Shown here piece by piece: positions 10,401 through 17,069 of a stretch of DNA of 26,592 bases (position 1 is its first letter; each line of letters begins with the position of its first letter). The DNA lies in contig CAYZXL010000068.1 in assembly GCA_964482435.1 (NCBI GenBank), positions 1 to 26,592 of the forward strand, read 5' to 3'. The notes beneath the pieces are model-generated. The model saw only the letters and a program-made list of their open reading frames with translations. It did not search any database and was not told the origin of the DNA. The stretch is from CAYZXL01 sp964482435 (GTDB lineage: Bacteria > Auribacterota > JABMQX01). The translations under genes and the position numbers were made by a program.

Positions 10401-10484
10401 AATTCCCCTGGAATGAACAACAGCCGCCCGGGCGACCCAATCGTCCGCCAGAGGTTCTACAGGGTTAAGGAGGAGGGGGAGTAA
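7446..10484 (+). CDS. secreted protein with tandem carboxypeptidase-regulatory-like beta-sandwich repeats, 1012 aa
   Basis: ATG at 7446 with AGGGAG 8 nt upstream. A signal-peptide-like N-terminus (about residues 1-32) is followed by an Ig-like domain with an Asp-rich, Ca-binding-like stretch (DADGDKSIDPEDW). About eight repeats of 90-100 aa then begin with variants of TI-x-GHVY-x-DDG-x-TP-x-AGA and end with GIDFVLEPA. This is the pattern of CarboxypepD_reg-like (CNA-B/transthyretin-like) domains. They alternate in type: A (FGTWNW and YNRKRFF), B (GNTFFADAVTGDDGLYSI), A', B', then a divergent last copy. The final ~95 residues form an FYRV-ending beta domain shared with the protein at the window start. 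No enzyme domain or membrane anchor is visible. An extracellular structural or adhesive stalk is inferred. The gene is separated from its neighbours by an upstream terminator and a 235-bp downstream spacer. Confidence 0.88.
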   Translation: MHRAKTSFAIGFVGLILGPISVQFPSTNCFAVTAVTVSPSTYTLGDVATVVLVQANTAAAGNTLVFDVYIDADGDKSIDPEDWRFSSFEIADGQAPHLGNADYWHDEDSAKNSSVKATLAANGSWWFSGHFIVKVTDANASTAKAAFTVIQDTANPCVVSGEVLLEGSPAGGAIIQVVDVATGNERVTVVTEGDGTFEFRIKSPGDYSVQAFLPDAVSKYEEGSAQELTVSEGDNSLLEPLVVFAGDRTISGRVTASDSGDGFRGVLVFGGEEELFTLTATDDNGYYSLAVVDGDWSVSALSEQIGRFGYLPPERRSVTVSGSDVSGIGLSCPRATTLISGNVKDSQTQQGLQGYSVYAKVQDGDEDQEDLIAYTAADGSYKIGVVQGQWLVDLEEDRLIGTGYADPPTQTVSAPASGTVSGIDFLLEKAGTITGHVYEDDGITPVAGAQVSVAIFGTWNWVTGDQTKSDGSYRVEVPAGTFMVVVSNISGWLTQFYNRKRFFPDATSVSVIAGQETSGIDFVLEPAATITGHVYQVDGITPIAGASAQAFDDFGNTFFADAVTGDDGLYSIAVPGGSYRVWADAGEHWVAEYYDDAHNPDDATVITLAVAEQKSGIDFVLEPAATIVGHVYEDDGTTPVEGAQVSVAIFGTWNWVAGDQTKTDGSYRVEVPPGTFMVVVGNISGWLTQFYNRKRFFADATQVNATAGQDTSGIDFVLEPAATISGHVYQEDGITPIAGADVRAFDELGNTFFADAVTGDDGLYSIFVPSGSYRVWADAGDRWVGEFYDDAHNISDAKVITLVVPEQKLGIDFALTEATATIEGHVYQQDGAMPIAGVQVYARDHVTEDFVGGTESGPDGSYILHVSPGTFTVWAWKHHWNLQYYDHTASSGKATPVTVSGSQAVQNVDFALEWIPFVVETMSRSSQWPGCMEVRWAWVPGMLYSVFWTEELDGTDTIWHEVPKPEKDIVKEGTAGGFMTWIDKGNSPGMNNSRPGDPIVRQRFYRVKEEGE
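8738..9901 (+). repeat. two tandem 582-bp units inside the beta-sandwich repeat gene
   Basis: The A+B domain pair is duplicated with an offset of exactly 582 bp (194 codons). Landmarks: CGCAAGTGAGCGTTGCC occurs at 8791 and 9373, and AACACTTTTTTTGCCGATG at 9111 and 9693. Long runs are identical at DNA level, so the duplication or a later conversion is recent compared with the other, divergent repeats in the same gene. Confidence 0.9.
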
Positions 10485-10537
10485 GCGACCCCGGCGCTTC
10501 TCCTTCGACGAGCGCTTTGTCCGATGTTCTCCCGCCC

Positions 10538-10616
10538 CGGAGACCGCGGAGACCACGCGGGTCGGCAAACCTCCCGGTTCAAGAATCTCCTCTGCGACTT
10601 CTGCGTTCTCTGTGGT
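10538..10616. repeat. short-period (9-bp) intergenic repeat words in inverted arrangement
   Basis: In the 235-bp spacer, 10538-10564 reads as three 9-bp units (CGGAGACCG, CGGAGACCA, CGCGGGTCG). The stretch 10590-10616 reads as three 9-bp units of the opposite-strand version (CTCTGCGAC, TTCTGCGTT, CTCTGTGGT). The same word family appears at 24097-24114. It is not coding and lies just upstream of the glpD promoter. Confidence 0.65.
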
Positions 10617-10649
10617 TAATCCCCATGTTGCGGTCGGATTCCCCTCATG

Positions 10650-10678
10650 TTGCCCGCCGGAGAGCGATTCTATATACT
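10650..10678 (+). promoter_or_regulatory. sigma70-type promoter for the glpD operon
   Basis: A -35 box TTGCCC (10650-10655, 4 of 6 to consensus), a 17-bp spacer and a -10 box TATACT (10673-10678, 5 of 6) predict a transcript start near 10685, about 35 nt before the TTG start codon at 10720. That supports this start. Motif inspection only. Confidence 0.6.
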
Positions 10679-10719
10679 ACCCTTGTCTTTCACCGTGAAC
10701 CGAAGCGAGGGTTGAGCGA

Positions 10720-12399
10720 TTGAAACGAGACCTCTCCAGGCTCTCTAACATCCAATATGACCTCCTCGTCATTGGCGGCGGAATCAACGGAGTCTGCATC
10801 GCCTGGGATGCCGCGCTGAGGGGCCTTTCCGTCGCGCTCGTCGAGAAAGGCGATTTTGGTGAGGCGACCTCCTCGGCGACCCTGCGAATCGTCCACGGGG
10901 GGCTGCGCTATTTGCAGCACCTCGATTTTCGCCGGATGAGACAGTCCATCCACGAGAGGACGGTTCTGATGGGCATCGCTCCCCACCTCGTCCACCCTCT
11001 CCCGTTTCTTATTCCAACGTACGGCCACACACGCGAAGGGACGGAAGCTCTCGCCGCCGCCATGCTCGTCAACGACCTCGTCAGCTACGACCGAAATCGG
11101 CTCTCTAACCCGGAGAAATTCATTCCCGGCGGGCGCGTCATCTCGGCTTATAGATGCCAGCGAATTCTTCCGGGGCTGGAGCGAAAGAAACTCACCGGCG
11201 GCGCCATTTTCTACGACGCACAGATGTACAACTCCGAGCGTCTGACCCTCTCATTCGCCCGCTCGGCATTCGGAGCTGGAGCAGACCTCGCCAACTACGC
11301 CGAGGCAATCGGGTTTGTCCTCGACGGCAGACGAATTGACCGCGCGAAGGTAAGAGATGTCCTGACCGGCGACGTGCTGGAGGTTCGGGGGAAGGTCGTG
11401 GTGAACGCCACCGGCCCCTGGTCTGACATTGTCGTCGGCCTTTTCAGGTATAACCGGCCGGAGCGCACCGTCGTCCGGTCAAAGGGAATCCAGATTGTCG
11501 CTCCTTTGCTTTGCGAAGACTACGCCTTCGGCATTCCCAGCCAGCAGAAGGACGTGGAGGCGTTCCTGAGTCGAGGGAGGCGGCTTCTCTTCGTCACGCC
11601 GTGGCGGGGCCGCTCCCTCATAGGCACCACCGACGTCGTTTACCGCGGCGACCCCGACGACTTTGTCATCACGGAACGCGACATCGCGGATTTCATCGCG
11701 GAAATCAATTCCGCCTGTCCCGGTGTGTCCCTCAAGCGCGAAGACGTGTCCTTCTGGTACGGCGGTCTGCGCCCAATCACGGAAAAGAACGTCGAAAAAA
11801 ACGTCTCCAGAGCCGCCCGAAAATACGAGATCACCGACCACGCAAGACGCGACGGCATTCATGGGCTCATCAGCGTTGTCGGCGTCAAGTACACCACCTG
11901 CCGTCTCCTGGCGGAGCAAGTGGTTGACCTCGTTTTCAAAAAACTGGGATATCATCGGCCGCCGCCAACCTTGACGGAAAAGATTCCAATTCTCGGCGGC
12001 AACATAGACAGGTTCGATGATTTCATGCGCCATGCTCTCCGAAGAAAGCCCGATTTCCTGAGCGAAAGGACAATGCGGCACCTGGTTCACAACTACGGCT
12101 CGGAGCTCCCCCGAATTCTCCATTACGCCGCCGGGGACCCCAGGCTCGCAGAGACCATCCCCGGTTCCGACGAGGTTTTGAAGGCGGAAGTCGTTCACGG
12201 TGTTCGGGAAGAGATGGCGCGCCGATTGACGGACGTTGTCGTGCGGCGGACCGACCTCGGCTGTCTCGGTCATCCGGGCGACGCCGCGCTTCGTTCCTGC
12301 GCAGACATTATGGCTGCTGAGCTGGGATGGGACGATGCTCGGCGGCGCGACGAACTGAGCGAAGCGAAAAAGCTCTTCGTGCCGGGCGGTGCCAAATGA
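10720..12399 (+). CDS. glpD: FAD-dependent glycerol-3-phosphate dehydrogenase, 559 aa
   Basis: This enzyme oxidises sn-glycerol 3-phosphate to dihydroxyacetone phosphate at the cytoplasmic membrane and passes electrons to quinone. The N-terminus carries the FAD-binding Rossmann motif (VIGGGINGV, residues 17-25), the family signature HGGLRYLQ (59-66), ATGPW in mid-protein, and a C-terminal DAO_C-type helical domain ending in DDARRRDELSEAKKLF. Length is normal for the family. The residues before HGG (SSATLRIV) differ from the usual SRSTKLI, a minor oddity. Translation is predicted from a TTG, with GCGAGG 9 nt upstream and a good promoter close by. The stop overlaps the next ATG (ATGA), so the methyltransferase is probably translated from the same mRNA. 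No glpK or glpF is nearby, so a role in lipid turnover or respiration rather than a dedicated glycerol operon is possible. Confidence 0.93.
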   Translation: MKRDLSRLSNIQYDLLVIGGGINGVCIAWDAALRGLSVALVEKGDFGEATSSATLRIVHGGLRYLQHLDFRRMRQSIHERTVLMGIAPHLVHPLPFLIPTYGHTREGTEALAAAMLVNDLVSYDRNRLSNPEKFIPGGRVISAYRCQRILPGLERKKLTGGAIFYDAQMYNSERLTLSFARSAFGAGADLANYAEAIGFVLDGRRIDRAKVRDVLTGDVLEVRGKVVVNATGPWSDIVVGLFRYNRPERTVVRSKGIQIVAPLLCEDYAFGIPSQQKDVEAFLSRGRRLLFVTPWRGRSLIGTTDVVYRGDPDDFVITERDIADFIAEINSACPGVSLKREDVSFWYGGLRPITEKNVEKNVSRAARKYEITDHARRDGIHGLISVVGVKYTTCRLLAEQVVDLVFKKLGYHRPPPTLTEKIPILGGNIDRFDDFMRHALRRKPDFLSERTMRHLVHNYGSELPRILHYAAGDPRLAETIPGSDEVLKAEVVHGVREEMARRLTDVVVRRTDLGCLGHPGDAALRSCADIMAAELGWDDARRRDELSEAKKLFVPGGAK

Positions 12400-13241
12400 G
12401 CACTCCCAAACCATCCAAATCGCGCGTCCTCTCCTCCATGCCGCAAAAGGCGTCCGCGCCCTGGGCGCTCAGGCTCCATCGCAAGTCCGTCCTGAAGCAG
12501 GAGAAGTTCCGGGCAATCGAGCGGTTTCTCCCCAGGCTCGAAGGGAAAACCTGTCTCGACATCGGCGGAGATAATGGCGTCATCAGCTTTCTCCTCAGAG
12601 AAAAAGGGGGCACCTGGCACAGCGCTGACATGGCGGAAACCATCGAGTCCATCCGCAAGGTCGTGAAGGAAAACGTCCATCCGCTCTACGGCTCTCATCT
12701 CCCTTTCCCCGACGAGCATTTCGACCTCGTGGTCGTGATTGACTATCTCGAGCACATTCCCGACGACCGTTCTTTTGTGAGCGAGCTATCGCGAGTGCTC
12801 AAGCCCCATGGCGAACTTATCGTCAACGTCCCCCATGCGAAACGCCGGGCGATTCTCCGCCCGATTCGCCTCGCTTTGGGTCTGACCGACCAGCGCCACG
12901 GCCACGTCCGCCCGGGCTACCGCGAAAAGGAGTTACGACAGCTCCTCAACGGCCTTTTCACCATCCGCCGGACAACCACTTATTCTCGCTTCTTCTCTCA
13001 AGCGATTGATATTATCTTCGCCTTCGTCCACACTCACCTGGGCGAGCGAGAGGGCAAGGAGACAGCGAAAGGATTGATAATCACGCAGGAGGATTTCGGG
13101 TGGGACACGGCAGCAGTGCTCCTCTCTTCCGCCCTGTATCCTGTCTGCTGGCTACTGTTTCAGCTCAACCGCTTGCTGTTCTTGACAAAAGGCTACCTCT
13201 TGATGCTTCGCGCGGAGAAGAAGTCCCCGAGACGACTCTGA
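12396..13241 (+). CDS. class I SAM-dependent methyltransferase, 281 aa
   Basis: The start at ATG 12396 overlaps the glpD stop by ATGA. An in-frame upstream start at 12327 would lie deep inside glpD and is not favoured. SAM-binding motif I is LDIGGDNG (residues 54-61). The Methyltransf_11-type post-motif LPFPDEHFDLVVVIDYLEHI is at 102-121, and LKPHGELIVNVPH at 135-147. The last ~60 residues are partly hydrophobic (ALYPVCWLLFQLNRLLFL), suggesting membrane association, and end in a basic tail. The substrate cannot be read from sequence. Coupling to a glycerol-3-phosphate enzyme and a downstream membrane protein suggests a lipid or membrane-bound substrate, which is inference only. Confidence 0.85.
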   Translation: MSTPKPSKSRVLSSMPQKASAPWALRLHRKSVLKQEKFRAIERFLPRLEGKTCLDIGGDNGVISFLLREKGGTWHSADMAETIESIRKVVKENVHPLYGSHLPFPDEHFDLVVVIDYLEHIPDDRSFVSELSRVLKPHGELIVNVPHAKRRAILRPIRLALGLTDQRHGHVRPGYREKELRQLLNGLFTIRRTTTYSRFFSQAIDIIFAFVHTHLGEREGKETAKGLIITQEDFGWDTAAVLLSSALYPVCWLLFQLNRLLFLTKGYLLMLRAEKKSPRRL

Positions 13242-13329
13242 CTGCCGCCTTGAGGCTCGCCACGGGGTTTCTTGCCGTGAGACGAAGTCGAGAGAAGGGA
13301 GAGCCGACGCAGAAAAGGCATCCGTTCTC

Positions 13330-14793
13330 ATGCGAAAGGTCGTGTCCAAATCCTTGTGGCTGAAACGATGGGCGGTTCTGTGGTCAGCGGGGTTTGCTCT
13401 CGGAGTTACGGTCTTTTTCGGGAGGTTTGCGTACCGCGCGGCGCGAATTGCATGGGCCTCGCCCGAAAAGTGGGTCGAGCAAGCCGAAGCGATGCTGCGG
13501 TACGTCGGAGACCAGCTCCGAAATCACAATGGCGTCGAGCAGTTCGACAAGTTCTTTCCGGACGCCGGGTTTGTGGCTTACATGGTTTACGGGCAGGCGG
13601 TCACCAACGTTGCTCTCGCGGAGCCGGTGAGCGCGAGAAAGCGCTCACAGCTCGTTGAGGAGGTCAAATGGTCCCTCGAGCAGCTCTCTCGCCCGGAAAT
13701 TCTCCAGAACTTCCCGAACACTCAGGTGCCGTACGGTCTTTTCCTCCTCTCCCGTCGGACACTTCTCATTGCAGGCTTGCACCTCATCAGCGACAACCCG
13801 CCACCTGAGCTGACCGAGGAATACCACGACAACTGCCGGGCGATGGCTGATGCGTTTGAGTCATCGCCCCACGGCCTTGTGGATTCCTTTCCCGGTTTCT
13901 GCTGGCCGGTTGACAACCTCGCTGCTCTGCGTTGCCTTCGGCTTCACGACGAGAAGTTTGCGACCAGTTACGCTTCGGTGCTTGACGAATGGAAGGAATG
14001 GGCCGAGAACGCACTCGACCCGAAGACGAAGAGTCTTCCACTGCGCGTGAACTCGGAGACCGGCGAGGTACTGGCTTCGAGCCGCGGCTCAGTCGTGGCT
14101 CTGAGCTTGATCGAGCTGAGGGACGTTGACGAAGAGGTTTTTCGACAGCAATACAAAAGATTCCGGAGGCATTTCGGCAAGTCGTTTCTCGGCGTCCAGA
14201 CCGCGCGAGAATTTGCCGACGGCCGCGAGGGCGGCAGCGAGATTGACACCGGACCAATCATTCGTGGACACGGTGTTCTGGCGAGCACGGTCGGGATGAT
14301 TGCAGCGAAGCTCGCTGGAGACCTCGAAGCGTTTTGCGGCCCAATGGCGATCATCGAGGCGATTGGTCTGCCGACCAAGACAGACGGCATGAGACGTTAT
14401 CTTCGAGGGCGTGTGCTCCCTCTGGACGCCATTGCTGCGTATGCCCTTTCGGCGGTTCCGTGGACGAAAAGTCCCCCAAGGATTCGGGGCTTGTCCACTC
14501 CGCCGAGAGCGCCCTGGCTTTTCATCGCCGTCCTGATGGCGACGCCGTTTCTGACGATTGTCACGGCGGCGGCGCGTTATTGGTACATCGCGCGGAAAAT
14601 CCGCCCGCTGTCGCTATGGCGTTCCCAAAGCCCCTCGCCGGAAGGAATCGCTCTCTTCTGGTTTCAGGCGTTGCTTCTCGTCTCGCTCTTTTTCTCGACG
14701 ATGTGGTTTCCGGTCATCTGGTCTGCATCTGGCATTGCTGGAAAAGCAGCATGGTTCGCAGTTCGTTTCATCAAGCAAGGCGAACGCAGCTAA
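13330..14793 (+). CDS. membrane protein of unknown function with large extracytoplasmic domain, 487 aa
   Basis: ATG at 13330, 88 bp after the methyltransferase, so a shared operon is likely. One transmembrane helix lies at about residues 14-35. About 350 soluble, mostly helical residues follow, including the phrase GLVDSFPGFCWPVDN. The C-terminus has two further hydrophobic segments (about 394-420 and 440-465). The topology suggests a periplasmic domain held between membrane anchors. The regularly spaced helices and the 'FPGF-x-WPVDN' phrase recall alpha/alpha-barrel proteins (glycosidase-like or linalool dehydratase-isomerase-like), but I cannot place it in a family. The ribosome-binding site is modest (AAAAGG, 11 nt upstream). 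Confidence 0.75.
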   Translation: MRKVVSKSLWLKRWAVLWSAGFALGVTVFFGRFAYRAARIAWASPEKWVEQAEAMLRYVGDQLRNHNGVEQFDKFFPDAGFVAYMVYGQAVTNVALAEPVSARKRSQLVEEVKWSLEQLSRPEILQNFPNTQVPYGLFLLSRRTLLIAGLHLISDNPPPELTEEYHDNCRAMADAFESSPHGLVDSFPGFCWPVDNLAALRCLRLHDEKFATSYASVLDEWKEWAENALDPKTKSLPLRVNSETGEVLASSRGSVVALSLIELRDVDEEVFRQQYKRFRRHFGKSFLGVQTAREFADGREGGSEIDTGPIIRGHGVLASTVGMIAAKLAGDLEAFCGPMAIIEAIGLPTKTDGMRRYLRGRVLPLDAIAAYALSAVPWTKSPPRIRGLSTPPRAPWLFIAVLMATPFLTIVTAAARYWYIARKIRPLSLWRSQSPSPEGIALFWFQALLLVSLFFSTMWFPVIWSASGIAGKAAWFAVRFIKQGERS

Positions 14794-14795
14794 CT

Positions 14796-16769
14796 CTACT
14801 GAACAACAAACTTGTCCTTCGCTCCGGCGAGCTCGTATAGAGCCTCGGTCTTTCTGAAAGATTCTGGTGCGCCGCCGTGGATCGTCAGCTTCCTCGGAGC
14901 AAGGAGACCGAGGGCATCCGGGATGTCGAGCACCCTCAGGACATTCAGGAAATGCGGACCCTGCATGTGCGTTTCCGTAGGCTCGACGAGAACGACCTCT
15001 GAGATGGCTGGCTCGAAGAGCGCCGCGTAGGCGGCGATAATGCCCGCCTGTCCCCTGCCGAACACTTTCACGGCGACGTCCTTTGTTCCCTTTTCCCGCA
15101 ACGCCTTATCGAGCGTAAAAGCGGCGACCCGAACGTCCCAGACGCGGCCACTATCTGCGGTCCTTCCGATCAAAGCAAGTGAGCGCTCGATATAGTTAGG
15201 CGGATTTTTTGCGGTCCATTTCGTCAGGCCGACGCCACGGGGCATCAAGACGAAGACGGGGTCATCGTCGCCGACTATCTTCCTCGCCCAGTCGGACACT
15301 TTCTCGCCTGGTTCATCCGGATTGAGGACGATTACCCAATATGTTTCTGACAACTTTCCCGCTCTCCCCGGGTGCGCGACCTCGCACCTCGCGTACACAG
15401 GAAGCTCCGTGTAGATGGTCTTCTCCGCCTGCTCGGGGGCTATGTCCGGATAGCTTTCCGGCCAGGCGCGGAAACAACAGTCCTTGAGCTTCTCCAGCAT
15501 CTTTTCCTTGAATCGGGGGAAGTCCTCCGCCGAGGGAAGTGCCACTTCTGCTTTGGGGACAAAAAGCTCGTCTATCTTGGTGTTGAGTTGGTCAGCGGGG
15601 AAGTCGCTGTCTTCGGGGAAGACTCGCAGCTCTTCCAGCTTGAACAACTCCGGCTTCGGCTCATCGGGGTCGGTGTTGTCGTCTTTGAGGTGGCGATTGA
15701 AGAACCGATACGCCATCAGCCGCAGCTCTAACTTGTCGGAGTGGCCGCCGGGGGCGGTGCAGACGTTGAACGTGCCGCGTTCGCCCGCCTTGTCGTAGAG
15801 CTTGTAGAGAGATTCCAGCCGGTCTCGTATCCGCTGATTTCCCGGCATCGGGAATATGGTATCCCAATCGGAATTGGCGAAGAGGAACGGCCGCGGAGCG
15901 AGAAGCGCGGCGATGCCGGTCAACTCCCAGAGGTACGTGTTGTAGAAAAACATGCAGTCGCAGTGCCCGTTGATAACTTTATCAATCACCTGCGTCTCGA
16001 GGTCGCTCATCCCGCTGACGGGGACGGCGGCTTTGACTCTCTCGTCGGCGGCAGAAATCCAGAAAGTCGCCGCGCCTCCGCCGGAAATGCCCGTAACTCC
16101 TATGCGCTCGGGGTCAACCTCCGGGCGGCTGATGAGGTAGTCAATGGCTCTTACGCCATTCCAGCATTCGACGCCCGCGGACGTGTAACCTCTCGAATGC
16201 CACCACCATCGCCCGTAGCGGTATGTCCCATGATGGATCGCGCCCATGGGCTCCCCGATCTCGCCGAGCATCAGAGTATCTATGACGAGGCAGACGTAGC
16301 CGTGGGTGGCGAACCAGATGCCGTGATGCTGATAGGCGGTCTTGTTCCCGTTTCTCCCCTTATTCGAGTGCCCGCAGAGGTAAAGGATTGCCGGCAGCCG
16401 CCCTTCGACGTTCTTCGGCAAATAGAGGTTGCCCGTGACGTACAGACGCGGCATGCTCTGGAAATGGAGCTTCTCGACGCGGAATGTCGGTCGCTCAAGC
16501 GTCCCGGTGGTTGTCGCATTGAGGGGCGTCTTTTCCGGTAACGGCCACAAGCCAAGCATATAGAAATATTCCTCCTTGAGCCGTGGACGAATTCTCTCCC
16601 AATCCTCTTTCGATTTGACCCCCACCATGAACGTCGCCGCAATCTCCCTTGTCTCCTGCGCGAGATACTCCTCCATCATCCTGTCCCCCGGCAAATCCTG
16701 CGAACTCCCCTGATTGCTCATAAGAAAAATCGCCCCCATTGTCAGAACCACAATGCCAATCGCTTTCAT
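14796..16769 (-). CDS. secreted two-domain alpha/beta hydrolase (acetylxylan-esterase/dienelactone-hydrolase-like), 657 aa
   Basis: The start at 16769 is preceded on the minus strand by AGGAGAGG. Residues 1-23 form a signal peptide. The first domain is a complete alpha/beta hydrolase: an oxyanion-type LCGHSNKG near 131-138, nucleophile elbow GISGGG (Ser229), acid Asp303 in SDWDTIF, and His343 in APGGHSD. This arrangement fits AXE1-like esterases and prolyl-oligopeptidase-type hydrolases found in large numbers in Planctomycetes and Verrucomicrobia. Residues from about 400 look like a second hydrolase fold in which the elbow is GRGQAG, without a nucleophilic Ser, so it is probably non-catalytic. 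The substrate is unknown; esters of plant or algal polysaccharides are a guess from family habit. The gene is convergent with the upstream operon, with stop codons only 2 bp apart. Confidence 0.87.
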   Translation of the reverse strand: MKAIGIVVLTMGAIFLMSNQGSSQDLPGDRMMEEYLAQETREIAATFMVGVKSKEDWERIRPRLKEEYFYMLGLWPLPEKTPLNATTTGTLERPTFRVEKLHFQSMPRLYVTGNLYLPKNVEGRLPAILYLCGHSNKGRNGNKTAYQHHGIWFATHGYVCLVIDTLMLGEIGEPMGAIHHGTYRYGRWWWHSRGYTSAGVECWNGVRAIDYLISRPEVDPERIGVTGISGGGAATFWISAADERVKAAVPVSGMSDLETQVIDKVINGHCDCMFFYNTYLWELTGIAALLAPRPFLFANSDWDTIFPMPGNQRIRDRLESLYKLYDKAGERGTFNVCTAPGGHSDKLELRLMAYRFFNRHLKDDNTDPDEPKPELFKLEELRVFPEDSDFPADQLNTKIDELFVPKAEVALPSAEDFPRFKEKMLEKLKDCCFRAWPESYPDIAPEQAEKTIYTELPVYARCEVAHPGRAGKLSETYWVIVLNPDEPGEKVSDWARKIVGDDDPVFVLMPRGVGLTKWTAKNPPNYIERSLALIGRTADSGRVWDVRVAAFTLDKALREKGTKDVAVKVFGRGQAGIIAAYAALFEPAISEVVLVEPTETHMQGPHFLNVLRVLDIPDALGLLAPRKLTIHGGAPESFRKTEALYELAGAKDKFVVQ

Positions 16770-17069
16770 CTGACCTCTCCTCTCAGTTCGTGAAACCAGA
16801 GTCTCGGTTGTGGCGGCCGATCCGTCTCGTCGGACACCGATGTCACTATATCAATAACCGCTCGCCTCCCTCAACATGTTGGTCCCGATGATCTCCGTTG
16901 CAACTCCGTCGTAGTCGCGCGCGGGCGACTGACCTTGCTTCCTCGATGCTTCACCCGGTGGGGGAATTGAGCTCGTCAGACTCCTCAGAAGTTCCCAACC
17001 GGCTTCCTCACCGCTGCGCGACTCTCGGTAAACGTGGGCGCGCGCCCGAAGACGAGGTTCTTTGCGCAG
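16770..17069 (-). other. intergenic region between clpB and the esterase gene, with possible esterase promoter
   Basis: There is no gene here. On the minus strand, TTGAGG (16869-16874), an 18-bp spacer and TATAGT (16845-16850) could drive the esterase gene with a leader of about 70 nt. A 12-bp perfect palindrome GGGCGCGCGCCC at 17036-17047 sits just past the clpB stop but lacks a T-tail, so it is only a weak terminator candidate. Confidence 0.4.

Noticed and set aside
10565..10625. tRNA-like T-arm (GGTTCAAGAATC) in the spacer before glpD
   Set aside because: No acceptor, D or anticodon stems can be built around it; the sequence belongs to the 9-bp-period repeat region.
15741..16541. 266-aa plus-strand frame opposite the esterase
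   Set aside because: Shadow frame; the catalytic triad is on the minus strand.
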